Part shown: positions 37,592 to 50,815 of the stretch, piece by piece
Numbering within the stretch: the stretch's first letter is position 1
Layout: every line of letters begins with the position of its first letter
NCBI RefSeq assembly: GCF_037975245.1
Contig: NC_092580.1
Span: 20,014,501-20,078,500, forward strand
Direction of reading: 5' to 3'
Origin: Apostichopus japonicus
Lineage: Eukaryota > Echinodermata > Holothuroidea > Aspidochirotida > Stichopodidae
Length of the DNA stretch: 64,000 nt
Translations under genes and position numbers: made by a program
Notes under the pieces: model-generated
Seen by the model: only the letters and a program-made list of their open reading frames with translations
Database searches by the model: none
What the model was told of the DNA's origin: nothing

Positions 37592-39032
37592 CTATGATAT
37601 TGCAGAAATCATCGAGTCACGATCCAAATAATTTTCATTTAGTATTCAGAGAGTTTTTGAAATAACCCACACAGTATCGAGAGACTTGACATTTATCCAA
37701 AGAAAGGAGGACAAGGTTGCCAAGGACTATACTGTAGGTGAAGGTCTTAAAGATCCCAGTTAAGGGATTCTGCGTCAAGTGTCATTTTTTGGGTAAAAAT
37801 GTAGCAATTGGTACAAGAAGCTAGAAAGCTTAAAAGTCTGAGTGCAAGATGAGAATGTTGAAGGACTGTTATTAATGACAATTTGTCTTTACAGTACATA
37901 TGCTTTTCAATTTTACTTTAAATTTGAGTAGAGCTCTATCAATGGCCTGTAAATAATCATCGATAACTAACTGCTGCAAAAACATCCAGACATCAATTTT
38001 AACACTTTGTTAATCTGTTTGGACTCTCACGTAAGGGACATGCCTGAAGACATCAGGACGATTGTTAACGTTATGTATGGAACACCATAACTATCTCCTA
38101 AAGTTGATAGACATATATATAGTACGCAAACTGGTCTCCAGCGTTACAGGGTTAGAAGGACATTCATGTAGAGAAATGTTCTCCGTTTTGTTGTGTCTTA
38201 GAAAAAACCAACAACAAGACGAAAATGCGCCATAGTGTATATTGCTTTTAACCAGTGTTGGATTTGTTCGGTTGTTATACCATTTGTTGCCATGCAGTTT
38301 ACCTGATCAGGTGCTGTATACTGTAGGAAATTCTTTGTAACCGATGTATGTTCTATAGACGTGCCTGAAATCTTGTTACAATCTCAACTTAATTTACCTG
38401 GTAATGTAGGACAGGTTATAACCATGTATATAGTTTGAATTCTATCCATGCTATATATTTACCCTGGAAATGCTGGAAGCACTTGAATTTTTCTTAACAG
38501 AGAATCTGGATGAGGAATCTCAGGGAAAAAACTATTTTGTGCCTTAGTTAATATGATTAAACGGATCTATTATACGGTAGTTGAAAGTCTGTTAATTGTC
38601 TTTTGCTAGGATTCTCAAAGTGATTTACATGTCATTGGAATCTATGACTATAACTGAAACTTATTCATATTGCACTATTGGAAAGACATTGGCTATATAA
38701 TCATTCATCATATTTAAGAGAGATGCTCAAGTGATGAACCTTTTTCTCCAAAAGCTAAGAGTTGGAGATATCAAAGGGTTTGTAAGGCATGCCAGAAGGC
38801 TGCAGGGCATTTTGTCAATTTGTTATATCGTACTGTAGACTTACACTACCAGTTAGGAATTTGACTTAGTTGTCTTTTCATAATTTCATTTTGAAACCAT
38901 GAAAGGTAAGTATAAGGTAGCAAGTGTGTTGGTTAGATTTAAATAATTCAACTATAGTGATGTAACATGCAAATTAGTTCTTGAGTGAATTATTTATATA
39001 ACCTAGCTTGTATTTTAATTGGCAGATATCAG

Positions 39033-39285
39033 AATTTAATTCGATCCTCGCTTTACCTGTCTTCTCACAACCTAAGCACTCTCGTTCTACCGTGTCTAGA
39101 GTGAACTGGTAACCTTTTAACATTTTGGGTGGTAGAACGAGAGGGGAGGTCATTGACCAGAGAGGTCTGGGGTGCACAGTGTTAAAAGGTGACCAGTTCA
39201 CTCTAGACACGGTAGAGGGAAACTGCTGGGGTTGTGAGGAGACAGGTAAGCTCGTCACTCGTAAATATCTAAGCCTGTTAAGGTT
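39033..39285 (+). mobile_element. Fold-back mini-element made of DIRS-type termini
   Basis: The left arm (TTACCTGTCTTCTCACAACC, then CTACCGTGTCTAGAGTGAAC and TAACCTTTTAACA) is the inverse of the right arm (TGTTAAAAGGTGACCAGTTC, CTAGACACGGTAGAG, GGTTGTGAGGAGACAGGTAA). The outer right flank CGTCACTCGTAAATAT matches the outer right end of the 51581-58366 element. So both terminal repeats of a DIRS family are present with only about 60 bases between them. No coding sequence. Confidence 0.8.
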
Positions 39286-39556
39286 TGTAATTGACATCTA
39301 GCTTCATCACCTATTTTTGAATTTGAAATGCGCATGTTGAAACGAAACCTAATTGTCACACTCATTAACTGGATCGAACAGACTGAGCTGAATTAACTAC
39401 CTGTATATCGCCATGACAACAGCTGCACACTCACTCTACCAGAGTGACCTTGCCATTAACCTTTAGACACTGACTTCTAACAGTGACAGCAGTCCGGTCT
39501 GGTCAATCAACCTCATCTTTCTACCTTCTGTTATTGATATTATTAGGAGGCACTAT

Positions 39557-39590
39557 CAGTGGCGTAGGAATTAGCGGCAGCAGCAAGGGG
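39557..39590 (+). mobile_element. hAT-type terminus, short fragment
   Basis: Begins CAGTGGCGTAGGA, the same kind of terminus as the hAT-type ends at 30650-30727 (read in reverse) and 62308. Only about 30 bases are recognisable. Confidence 0.4.
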
Positions 39591-40491
39591 TTATTAAATA
39601 CTTTATAGTTTGGTCAAGTTAATGACAAGAACAATTTCAGAGTAGTGATCCTTAAAATATTTCTGACATTTAATTTTTATTCCTCAAAATTGAACAAGAA
39701 TATCTCAAAATGTAGTGAGGATTGGAGAAGGGAGAGAGAGGGAAGGACGTGGGTGAGTAATATAGATTGAAAACGTTCGGCTTCTGGGAGCTTAGTTTGT
39801 TCAAAATTATTATGATTAGGACAAGTATTGTCTGAAAATGCTGCCCCACACTTACTCAAACCAATTACAAAGTGCACATTACCTCCTACACCTCTCAGTT
39901 AGACATGCAGTTGTAATTTTACAAAAGAACTAAGTAAATAACACTTGTGCAATCTCAAAAATGGATGTACCTCCTCCCCCTCTCTTCCTTTTAAAAATGA
40001 TGTATGCAAGAATGCCCATGTAAATATCCTTTTCCTTTCTCAACTAAAATACGAGAGATAGGTTATTCATTCTACTGGATGTTCATAACTCTAGTCTGTC
40101 AATATGTGCCAATTCATGTTAGATATATGCTATAAATCATGTAATACTTTATAACTGAAATTGTACAAGGAGGTAGGGTTACATTTTTCCCCTGCAACTT
40201 CATGAGGTGGAAGAGGTTTTCTGTCAAAAACTTGCTTTGGAAGGCCCCTTTTTCTAACTCCTGGCCATCTGTAGTATGTGACATCAGAATTAAACAAAGT
40301 GTGTCACACTATACAGTAGATGTCGTCAAATTTAATCCAGATTCCAGAGTATTTGTCTTTTACATTATAAACTTTGCTCATATTATTTGCATCTGAAGAA
40401 AGATAACTGGATATATGCATATATTATGACATGCATAAATGCACTACTAAATCAGCCAATCAAACGCAATTTTTTTATATTATTGTCTTGT

Positions 40492-40548
40492 TATAGAGGG
40501 TAGTCCTGCTCAGTGCAGAAGCACTGCTTTCCAGAGGAGCCCTCTATA
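40492..40548. repeat. 57-bp imperfect hairpin, TATAGAGGG...CCCTCTATA
   Basis: Nine-base outer arms (40492-40500 and 40540-40548) and an inner CAGTGC/GCACTG stem around a loop of about four bases, with an unpaired middle section. It could be a transposon end or a folded RNA; no target duplication was found. Confidence 0.6.
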
Positions 40549-42176
40549 CAAAAGGCATATATAATGCAGTAGAAAAGCGGTAAACATTCAAAAGCACAAA
40601 AAGGACGGCAAAAAGATAGACAAACAAATATCAGACATCTAAAAAAAATATATAAGTTTTCATATTGCGTCTAAAAATATTAACATTTGACAAGCATTAA
40701 TTCCACACCACCCCTTGATAAGGGAGCCAATGAAATATGTATGATATTTCATGTACAGAAAGAATAGCATGTATGCTTTAAAATGGAGCTATACCACCTG
40801 CCAGCTTGGGTACATGGACAGCTCTGAATGCACTATAAACAGAGTATCATGACAAGAGCCTAGCTTCCCTAACACACAAGCTGTAATCATAGACATTGGT
40901 TGCTAAGAGCCTTTATAAACGCATTATCACCATGAATATTCTGTAGGATATCATATTGATGTCAATCCTCTCTGACCTGTCCCACATAGCCTGCAAATTA
41001 TGAACAAGAGCTCCCTCCAGATATTGTAGAATCCATTCATTTGATTGCCATGTATGTGAAGCTATATAATGTCAATTTATTGGTTCAAGAAACTTGAGTA
41101 TCAAAGTGATTCAAGCTCATTTAAATATTTGCATTCCTTTTTTGCATTCAAAAGCTAAGCTCAATTAAATATTTTGGCGCTTTTGAGGGCAATATTAATG
41201 CAAAGCGAATGCAAAATGAATGCATTCAGATTTGTAGTCTTGAATGCAAATTGAATGCAATGCATGCTGAAAGCAAAGTGAAGGCAGAGCGAATGCATTC
41301 GTGTCTGGTAAGGGCCGGGCCCTACTCTTGTCTTGTAACTTGTGAATTATTTGCGCACATCACGATAGTCTACAAGGGGCATGTAGTGCCACAGTCCCCC
41401 TGTGTATTGACCTGGCTATATGGGCCTGATATGCACTCCAGTCTATCCCAGTCTGTAAACTGTAAAGTTCTTCATAAATGTATACATTTTGCTATACTAG
41501 TTAATACCTTGCAGTTAACGGTCTCCACAGAAGCATATTGCACATCCTCGACTGAGACTGTAGCATATGACCCTATTTACAGGTCTTTCTTCACAAATTC
41601 ATACTCTTTTAATTTGTTAGTATTTCTCACAAAAATGTAGACCCATGGTTACTTACAGAGTACAAAAACAAAAACACAAACCCAGCTACAAAACACAATT
41701 GAATTTTTGTGAACACACATGCATGTTGTTTGTGGAGATATTGAGACGATGTTGTTTAGGCTTACACTGTGCTAATTGCGCTTCATTCATTAATGTTTTA
41801 TGCATAATTTGAATACTATAGTTTTATTTATGTTGTGTAATTTAACATTGTAACAGCATCGATGCATTCACAATTAATCAAGTTGCAATCTGAAGAACAT
41901 CAGTCTACAAATCTAATGTTAAATGTACGTAGCACTAAGTTGTAAAACAACCTTCTGAGATGATAGTATAAAGAATTGTTTTGTTTTACATTTTTAGCTG
42001 GCAGCATCACTGTACTGCCCTTATTCTGTGTGATATAATTCAAGATTCTTGGTTAATATTTCATTTATTTCTTTCCTTTTACTGTCCAACTTAACAAACC
42101 TCATCTCACTACTTGATTGCATGTTATCTTGAAATATAACTAGGCAATATTCTTTTCCACTTTTTCCTTTTTCCAG

Positions 42177-42251
42177 AATCAACCATCCCAACATAGTTAA
42201 ACTCGTAGAGATCTTCGAGAGCAAAACATATGTTTACTTGGTTATCCAACT
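42177..42251 (+). CDS. CAMK1: CaMK1 exon 3: end of helix C to hinge
   Basis: Codes the last base of Gln71, residues 72-95 and two bases of Leu96, between a TTTTTCCAG acceptor and a GTAAGT donor. It reads INHPNIVKL then VEIFESKTYVYLVIQ. The first is the conserved HPNIV segment after helix C. The second ends in strand 5 and the hinge (LVIQL, where family members have LVMQL or LVMEL). The frame is open throughout and joins exons 2 and 4 without adjustment (phase 2 both sides). At 75 bases it is the smallest exon found here, sitting between two introns of about 18.4 kb each. Confidence 0.94.
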
Positions 42252-42687
42252 GTAAGTATATTTTTAATATTTCATATCTTTATGTTAGGCATAGTTTTAG
42301 AAGTTTGCCTTAAATTTCCTCAGGCAGTACAAATTCCCCTGAGTATATCATGTTTCATCTGTAAAGTGTATGGAGAAGAAGGTGAGAGAACTTTTTATGG
42401 TGTAAGATCAGAGTCTTATCTCCGCTTCTGGGGAGATATTAAAAATACCCATAGAGATAACTATCAAAATGAAAATCATTTCTGTTTTTTATTTTGTTCA
42501 AGTTATTGTTGTCATGAGATTGACTTGGCCTAGTTTAATTTATGTAAAAAAAGAAATTGCATGATGTAACTACCGTATTTTGATATTTGTATATTTTTGT
42601 ACATGAGTATATTTACCGCTGATGTAGAATCAACTTAAAGTACCTTGTGGCATTGTTTTGCACTAAAAAGAAATGAAAATGTTGCTT

Positions 42688-42936
42688 ATATATATGCTTA
42701 TTATTTTCAGCATTTTCCATGAATAACCAAATTTACTTCGTTCCCCACTTACCTGTCTCCCCACAACCTAAGCACCACATTCTACCGTGTCTAGTATGCC
42801 CTGGTAATCTTTTAACACTGTACACCCTCACTGACCCCCAGTGAACTCCTTCATATTCTACCATTCCAAAGTGTCTCACATGTTTTTCGTATCATATATA
42901 TGCTTATTATTTTCAGCATTTTCCATGAATAACCAA
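42688..42936 (+). mobile_element. Solo DIRS left terminus flanked by 43-bp direct repeats
   Basis: Bases 42731-42893 match the left end of the 51581-58366 element (TTTACTTCGTTCCCCACTTA, CTACCGTGTCTAG, CTGGTAATCTTTTAACACTG, CACAAAGTG-like tail). The same 43 bases lie on both sides at 42688-42730 and 42894-42936 (TATGCTTATTATTTTCAGC...ATGAATAACCAA). No right terminus is present. Confidence 0.85.
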
Positions 42937-45871
42937 TTTAATAGTTTTATATTTTTATTTATAATTGGTTGAAAGCAAAAAAGTTGTGTTGTTCACATAC
43001 CGTGCAGCTGTACATGTATTTGTATACTATTTACAGACAATTGCTGGTAGCCTACATAGTTCTACAAATCATGAAGGAAAACACTATCATTTATTTGCTC
43101 TCTCAATAGAGATATGAAAATTTACAATGCATGGCAGAAGAGTAATATCGTACATCAGTAGATAGTATGTTTTTTTTTTTTTTTAATTTTGCATGTTGAA
43201 GACTAGGGTTTATTGTCTACCTCGGCCTTATGGGTAGCCATATTGGATTCTTTAAACAGTATGAATTATTACATCGGTGATATTTAGATGAATTTTACAG
43301 GAATTTTTTTCAACATAGGTTGTGTGAACATCAATTTTAGTTGGTCTGAAATGAGTAGTACATGTCATTAACTTGTGCAATAGATGACAATCACGACTCA
43401 GCTATTACATTTTCCCATCAACCCACCTTAATACAATGGTAATTTGCTGACCTACTTCTGGGTCAATTAATGCACAATTAACCTCTTCTGAATCTTCCAT
43501 TTTGTGAAGCATGTGTTTTTACTTGGATCATGATCCCTCTGCCTAAGTTTTCTGTCTGTATTGAAGTGTTTGGTATAGGGACAAAGTCCACTTCATCCAT
43601 TACTAGTTAATCAAAACGTATATATGTCATGCATGCTGCTTACGTCACCCCTCCTCCATCCAATTCATACTCAAAACATGCACTTTCTTCTATACCAAAT
43701 CTGCAACAAGTTCCAACATTTAAAACATGATCTTTTAAAGTCTACTAAATGAGCTCAATTTTACAGTACTTAAGTGGCATGGATTGACCCAGTTATTGAA
43801 TCTATATTTACTGTCATATGAGAAAGACAAAAAAAAGATCATATGTGCTGTTCTCACAGCTATAGTGGATGTGTTTGTTGGAAATTCTTGTTTCTATTCA
43901 CGTTCCGTTTTAGCCTACGTAAAACGCCACTGCATGACGAGATGCATGGCTTTGTAGCCGTTTTTAGCGACCGTCGTCGGTCATTGGACTCGTATGCTGC
44001 AGCCTCTTTGTTTTGAATGGATGCCAGCAGCGTGATACTCCCCACGTTTGTGGTCACTGTGATTGGATTGTTACGTCAATGGAACTCGAGATGGAAACCA
44101 CAGAATACTTTAAGTTGTCAAATTGTATATTGTCTTCTGTTGCCTGGGTAGATGAACCTGTTCTAACAGCCAACGTGGTGTTGATACACGTGACATGAGG
44201 GGTTAATTAATTCACATTACAGAGCGCTTAGATCACTCAACTCTGATGTGCGAACAGAAAGATGCTACATGTTCTCGTCTGGTCTTGTCTCGGCATTGGG
44301 CATAACAGAATATGAGTACATCAAAGTTGTGTAAATGTATGTATATTGCCCAGAACAATTAAACGTTCATCTATCTTGTTGGGTGGAGCCTTAGGTTTAA
44401 CTGGAACTTGGCTCTGTAGATGTTCCGTGTAATCCATATCACTTGGGTTTGGTGGGATGCATGGACAAAAATAAATGCTCAAGTTTTTTACCTTATTGAA
44501 TGTAATTTGCTGTGCGGTCATGCCTGATGAGAAAAGGAGGGAGGGAGGGGGGCGGGGGAAGGGCAGGTTGAGAGTATAGTACAGCCTGGGGCGCAGGATC
44601 AATTATGGTTCCAGAGAAATTTGAGATCTCATTTTCATAATTACAGAAAAATGAAAACTTAAAAAACGAGGAAACCATGATATTATTTTCCCACGGGCCA
44701 GACCTGGCTCTCAATTCTCGTGGCTGCACTCCTGTCTTTCCCTCCCATGTCCTCCTCAGGCCTTCCCTATCTATGTTACACTCCCTCTCATAGCCTATCC
44801 TAGCTATTTCACTCGGGCCCTTTTCTGTCTCCTTCAAAAAAAGTGCACACTCACTGTACTATATGTATGAGGCACTTGGAAACCAATATTCAGCATTTTG
44901 CGCTCTCTCCATGAATGTATCATTTTGTTTGCGTTGTGGAGGATCCAAAAGGGGGCCAGGGAGGCACATGGCGGCAGATATTGTAATTGCTACCAGGGCA
45001 GCGTTGCATTAGAAAATACCAGTAACATGTAAGGAATTCGTACGTGTGAACTTTGAAGAGTTCTGAAAATTTGTCCGCTGTTGAAACTTGTTACAGTCAG
45101 AAATGTATGTTTTTATCCAACTATTAGTGCCAGAGAAATTAGAAGGTGGCTCGAGGCCCCTCCCTGGATTCATCCTTTGCACTGAACCCCTTGTGTTCCC
45201 TCTTCTTGGCATGATGCCCACAATTACTATAATTGATGCTGCCATTAACCAACTTCTACAATAGTTCAGCTGTTGTTTGTTGCGCTTGAATTGATCAGTT
45301 ATATATTTATTACTGATATTAATATATCTGCTATATTTAATCAACAGATTTATACATTTATATATGGAAAGATGTCAGCAAAGAGAACTACTGGCAAGAA
45401 AATTTGTTGTTGTCTTATACAGCTTTTTAATTGTTGCTGGTTGATAATAGTCTATTTGAATATATACGATTTGAATTGAAACGATTAAACCTAGCCTTAG
45501 GTTTTATGCCTACTGTTTGTAGAATAGCATTAAATCTGTAATTGTAAGGAATAGTTAGGGAATCATCCACAAATTGCCAGCATGTTAAATCTCACTGACT
45601 GCTTAGATGACACACCCTTAAACAATAAACATACTATACTGTACATGTATATATGTAAAAGAGTAGTGTGCTAGCTAATATTGCCAACAGGTTGTGTGTA
45701 GTGTACACATGTGGTGACCTTTTTTCAGCTGCTTTATTCACAATACCACAAAGTATATTGTAGCATATGTACTTTACAGCTCCTCTCTTACCTGTCCTCA
45801 ATCCGACATACGTGTACATTTATACCTACTACATGACTGGAAACATGGGTGGGGGCTTGGAAGTTGGATAT

Positions 45872-46206
45872 TTAAAGAAACGTCTGATGCTGGTAATCTG
45901 ACCTAGTTTTGAATGAGGTGTAACAGAAGTGTTAGACACAACCATCTCCCAGAAAATACACACACAGCTTGCTATACCGTCGGTAATTAGACACTAGTGT
46001 ACAGTCAATACATGCAGCTACGGTCAATACCCACAACACAGTGTACATGGCAGCGATGGACATCTCAGGTCCAGATAAATGATACCAAGGTATCACGTTT
46101 CATAACTGTCTGCATTTTGTAGCAACAAGAAAAAAACTACACTTGCAAGCAACGGAAAGTTAACTTATTCAGAGGGAGGTTTGGGGCGAGTCTTCAGTGC
46201 CTTTAA
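45872..46206 (+). mobile_element. TTAA-type miniature transposon (MITE), copy C
   Basis: Same family and orientation as copy B. The right end is CGAGTCTTCAGTGCC followed by TTTAA; the left end retains TTTAAAG but has lost about 20 bases of terminal repeat, joining directly to the AAACGTCTGATG interior. Non-autonomous relic in intron 3. Confidence 0.82.
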
Positions 46207-46269
46207 TGGTGACAGCACTTGGTCAAACGTTTCTACTCATGTAGTTTAGGTAGATAGGAAAGTTCATGC

Positions 46270-46320
46270 AGGTTGGAGACAGGTAAGTATTGTCGCCTGT
46301 AAATTCCCAAACCAGTTAGA
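46270..46320 (+). mobile_element. Fragment of a DIRS-type right terminus
   Basis: GGTTGGAGACAGGTAAGT, TCGCCTGTAAAT and CCAAACCAGTTAG follow the order of the right end at 58306-58354 (GGTTGTGGGGAGACAGGTAA, TCACTCGTAAAT, AACCAGTAAG). Short and diverged. Confidence 0.5.
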
Positions 46321-49300
46321 TTTGGAGAAACTTCGGCCAAAAATGTAGGTTTAAACATACCTTCTGGGCAGTCGATTAAATAGCGCTGCTCTTTGCCAAG
46401 GATCCTCTGGTTGTCATACCTTGAAAATACTTGTTAAACTCGTCCTAGTTTCTACAGCTCTAGTGAACCAAATTCAGGAAATTAAGGAGGACTTGTTGAC
46501 TCAAGTGGCATGTAACTATTTCAAAACCATCTACCTTACATTTATATTGCATTTTCACAACAAATGGCAAACAATTTGAGGCTCTTGTTACACTTAAAGT
46601 TTTTATTTTTAACCTCATTCTACAGTATCTTTGCTCTTTATTTATTGTTCCAAAAGGATAAAATAGTGCCCCATATTTTTGAGGTGTACTGAATTTCTCA
46701 AAAAGCATTTAAAAAATGATGCTAGAGCAGAAACAAAGTTGTTAGTTGCATGCATTATAAATGTTACAACGGATGTTTAGTTTAGAGTCTTGAGAAATGT
46801 TGCATTGCATTCAAACAACCACCATTAAGTGTAGACCTATCACACTTTCATAGCAGATCATCAACCTATACTAACTTTCTATAGTTAGGATGGGAGTTGC
46901 AGTTGTTAATCAGGCCCTTATACGGGTGAGGGGGGGGGTTAGGAGCTATAGGTAGGGTGGATCCCCTTTCTTAACCTAACAACAATTCAATAGTAGTTAT
47001 CAGCACACCTTGTCATTATAGACCTGATCTAATTTAGAGTCTAAATGTGCCTCAGAAATGCACCATTTGACATCATAACATAATATTTTTGCTGTGAGCC
47101 ATAGCCCAGTCCCCCAATCCCAAATTTTTGTCTAAAAATTTCCATTAAAGAAAGAAGAGGCGTCAGCCAAAAATTATATTCATTACCAATCAAACATTTT
47201 CAATGCAGGAGCTGCTATGATAGCCCAAATAACCTTTGTTGCATTTTACTTCACAGAAGGGAAAGTCCGAGAAATCATGGTCTCATCTCCCCTCCTCTTC
47301 CTACCTTTTCAAAATGAGCTCCACCATCCCTGATATGGGATTAGTTTGAATGGCTTGCAGGACCAAACACCCCCCCCCCTTCCCCATCTTTACATCTAGG
47401 ATCTGTCCTTGCATATGTTATAAACATTGTTGGATGGATGATAGAGTTTCTGCATGATTGAAAGATCCATGAAAACTGAAGTTCTAAAAGAGAAGGAAAA
47501 ACCATGGATCTCTAATATAAGGTGGCATATGTTATACGTTCCTGTTTATTCAAATTGATTAATTCCATTTCTTTTCTAAAAACAGAGCTAGGTCATGGAC
47601 GTTTTGATCCAATTTGAATGTCCAATCAATAAGATTTTGTACATTTTGTAATATTTTGTAACTTCTGTTTTATTTTTATATTCTATTGAGATCCTAACAA
47701 ATTATTTTGCAATGACATCTTATCCAAGCATCTCACAGAGTTATTTTAGGTAGACTCTTCCTTCCATGTGCTCATATGGAAGTCTCTATCGCAATAATTG
47801 AAAGCTTCAAATTGGGTACGTACAGAAAAGAAATCATTTGCCGGTGGGATAAAGTTACAAGAAATCACAAGCAGCCACTTTGATGTGTTTTGCTCCGTCG
47901 GGAAGATTTGATAATTTGCGTTGGCCTTTTGAGGATTGGCTGACATCAAAGGCCTTTAGGTGTGCATTAAGTGCTCCCTTGTCTGTTTACACATCAACTA
48001 GCTCGGTTGTAGACTAGAGTTTAAACATCTTGTACCGTTTGATGGCATCTTTTAACAAGCCGTGTAGCTTTGTATTGATTCATTAATGGGTGGCACAGAT
48101 GAAAGTTTACAAACCCTTTAACTTCTCTCTCTTCCTTCCTTTTGAGGCCAATGCAGGTAAATTAAAAGGTATATTCTAGCTCAACTTGATCAGATCGAAT
48201 CTTGTGAGTACCTTCGGATCTCACTAATTTCCTTGGTAACTCATACTTTCCAGCTAGAAGTTTGACATGATCTTTTCATAGTTGTTAGGGCCTGGATGGA
48301 TATCATAGGAAAAGTGCTTTGTAGTGTCGAGAAAAAAGAGAAAGAATCTTAAATAGAAAAATCATTATTTCTATCTATAGGTCTGCTAATTAGTTAATGG
48401 ACTGTGATCATTTGATAAAAAGTGAACTATATGGTTTGATGAGCTGATTAGTTGTCATGGCGACAAAGTTTCTCTTTGTCATTGTATTCAGTTTCATAGA
48501 TAGCTTTGAAATGAAGTCTCAGTAAGTTTAGAAACTGTTAAAAGCAGGAAATGGGCATATTAAAATAATATCTTTATCTAAACATGTAAACAGATGCTTT
48601 TGAAAAATAATGATTAAATGGACTTGCTTAAATAAACTTTCAAATTGCTTTCCTATAGTTTCAGCCTCAATAAGCATTCAGCACAAGGATGTGAAATTAT
48701 GCAATGCATGAGATATCTTCAAAAGAAAGAAATCTCTGTGTAAAAACTTAAACATAGGTGACCATTTATTAATTGCTTCCTTCCAGCATATATTGGACAG
48801 CAATACATAGTTAATCTTTTGTACAGTGACCGTTTTGTTCACTGTTAAAGTTTAACGGTTGCTACGCAACTTGTCAGAGGCACAATTGGCTTCAGGTTCT
48901 TCATAAACTAGAACTAGGCAGGCTCTCTCTTACATATACCCATTATGAAGGGTATGTGCTATGTCTCACTGTGACGTTTGTATCGTTAGGATGAGGGATG
49001 ATCTTAAGTCCCGCCAAAGAATGTCGATCTTATAATGTGGTTGAGGAACTGTAACTACGTTGGTTACCAACAGCTGTTAGCAATTAGTCAATATGCAGCT
49101 TTAATATGGAAGCTTGCATGAAATGAATTGTACTGTTAGAACTGAAGGAAAAAGTTAAACCTTGCTAGCATGGATGATGCTCGCCAAATGACAAAAGAGA
49201 CATTTTGTTTCCATGGTTACATGAATATGCACAGCTGCAGTAGATCGTAAGGTACCCTGTGTTTTAGAAAGCACTTTCCTGAAGTTCTGACCTTCTGAAT

Positions 49301-50582
49301 GATCGATGCACAGACATGATTTGAAGCATGCTCAATGTGACAGCTAGGCTATATATGCTTCAGTGAGAACAAATCCTTTGAAGTTGGCAGGAAGATATGT
49401 GTTGAATATTTCGCATCAGGGACAATTAGGTGGCTTAATCTCTAGCATATTTAGGAATTAACAGTGTAATAACCGTAACCCTCATAGGTTTACCCTTAAA
49501 ATCAAGATCAGTATGCCAGAGACATCAAATCAGATCAGAAATTACTTAAGTGCAGTCTAAGTTCAAAGCTTAAACTCTACACAATTAGAGTATGTGTTTA
49601 TTATTACCCTCATCTGAGCAGGTATCATGAAATGTAAAAACTACTGCCAACAAATTTTTTACTGACATATCTCTACATTACTAAAGCAATCTTATCCTTC
49701 ATGAACTTTACGTTTGAGAGTTCGATCAATAAACGGCTTTACAACAGCAGTGTGCATTTTGAAATTGTGCTAGCCAATTCTACTTAAACTGCCATTCTCT
49801 AATTGTAATTTGTAAAATGTTGTGGATTTTCAGTCAACTTTCATTTCTTATGGCCGTCTCCTCCCAAACGTGCCCACGGTCACCCTGGAGACATGCATCC
49901 AGTCGCAAATTGTTGCAGTTTGTTCTTTGAATTAACTATATATCCACATAATACTCACAGTGGCTCATGTAATTACTTTCCACATACACCTCACCCCCTT
50001 TCCAAATCCAGTATTTTTTGTCTTTTGATGCAATGTATAATCAAATTTATACACAGTTAACTAACAACTTTCTCTGTAATGGAAGTATGGCATGGGGATT
50101 CCCAATAGTCTGTTTTGACACTTTTACAGGTTCGTTGACCGTCATTGTTCTGAGGTATTGTCTTAGCTGTGATGTGTGTGGGTGTTGTTAATTGTCCTTT
50201 TCTCAAGGCTGTTCAGTAAAATGTTGATGAATTTCTTTTTTGTTTGTTTTTTTGTATAATTGACTTTGGTTTATAAACAAACAACTCAATTACAGTAAAA
50301 GTCTAGAGCTTGTTGTTTTGGAATTTATAAGATAAACATCATAAACCAACAGATTTGACAAAATGTTCTCTGCCCTAGTTCTAGCTTAATTTCCTTTCTC
50401 ATGTTTTTCATTCTTTAGTTGGTTTTCATAATAATTAATCTCCTAAAATCGTACTCCAATTACCTCACGTATATTTGAATATACATTTCAATAGGGTGAA
50501 ATTCTTAAAAAGTTACTAGGCTGCTTTCTTGACCTGATCCACAAGACATTTAGCATTCCATCTCTCTACCATGTATAGTCTC

Positions 50583-50815
50583 AACTTACTTCGCTAATCG
50601 CTTACATGTCTCCCCACAACCTCAGCACTCTTGTTCTACCGTGCCTAGAATGAACTGGTTACCTTTTAACACCGGCCCCTCCGTTCAATGCCCTTCCTTT
50701 TTATTCTACCATCCAATTAACCAGTATCCCTTTTGGTAATGTACAACCTTAGCAACAGGTACCAAACGGTCTATTACTTTCCTTCTAATTCTACCACCCA
50801 AAATCTCTATACAAG
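50583..50815 (+). mobile_element. DIRS-type left terminus, diverged subfamily
   Basis: ACTTACTTCGCTAATCGCTT, CATGTCTCCCCACAACCTCA, GTTCTACCGTGCCTAGAATG and TTACCTTTTAACAC match the left termini at 51581 and 39033, with more resemblance to the latter (GAACTGGTTACC). The right boundary is uncertain; a CTACCAC(C)CAAAATCTC segment near 50800 may be its inner part. Confidence 0.65.

Larger units (their letters stand above)
23702..42176 (+). other. CaMK1 intron 2 (18.5 kb)
   Basis: GTAAGT donor and TTTTTCCAG acceptor. It holds a short minisatellite (24201-24312), an ~84-bp satellite (26042-27557), two inverted copies of a TTAA-flanked miniature transposon (28954-29321 and 34952-35325), hAT-type ends (30650-30727, 39557-39590), a 66-bp tandem duplication (31898-32029), an A-run (37571-37591), a DIRS-related fold-back (39033-39285) and a small hairpin (40492-40548). 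A polypyrimidine run occurs at about 29427-29461. No exon was recognised inside. Confidence 0.85.

Noticed and set aside
41209-41640. 143-codon + strand open frame in intron 2
   Set aside because: Begins inside the GAATGCAAA-like repeated stretch, has no recognisable domain and no splice or promoter context.
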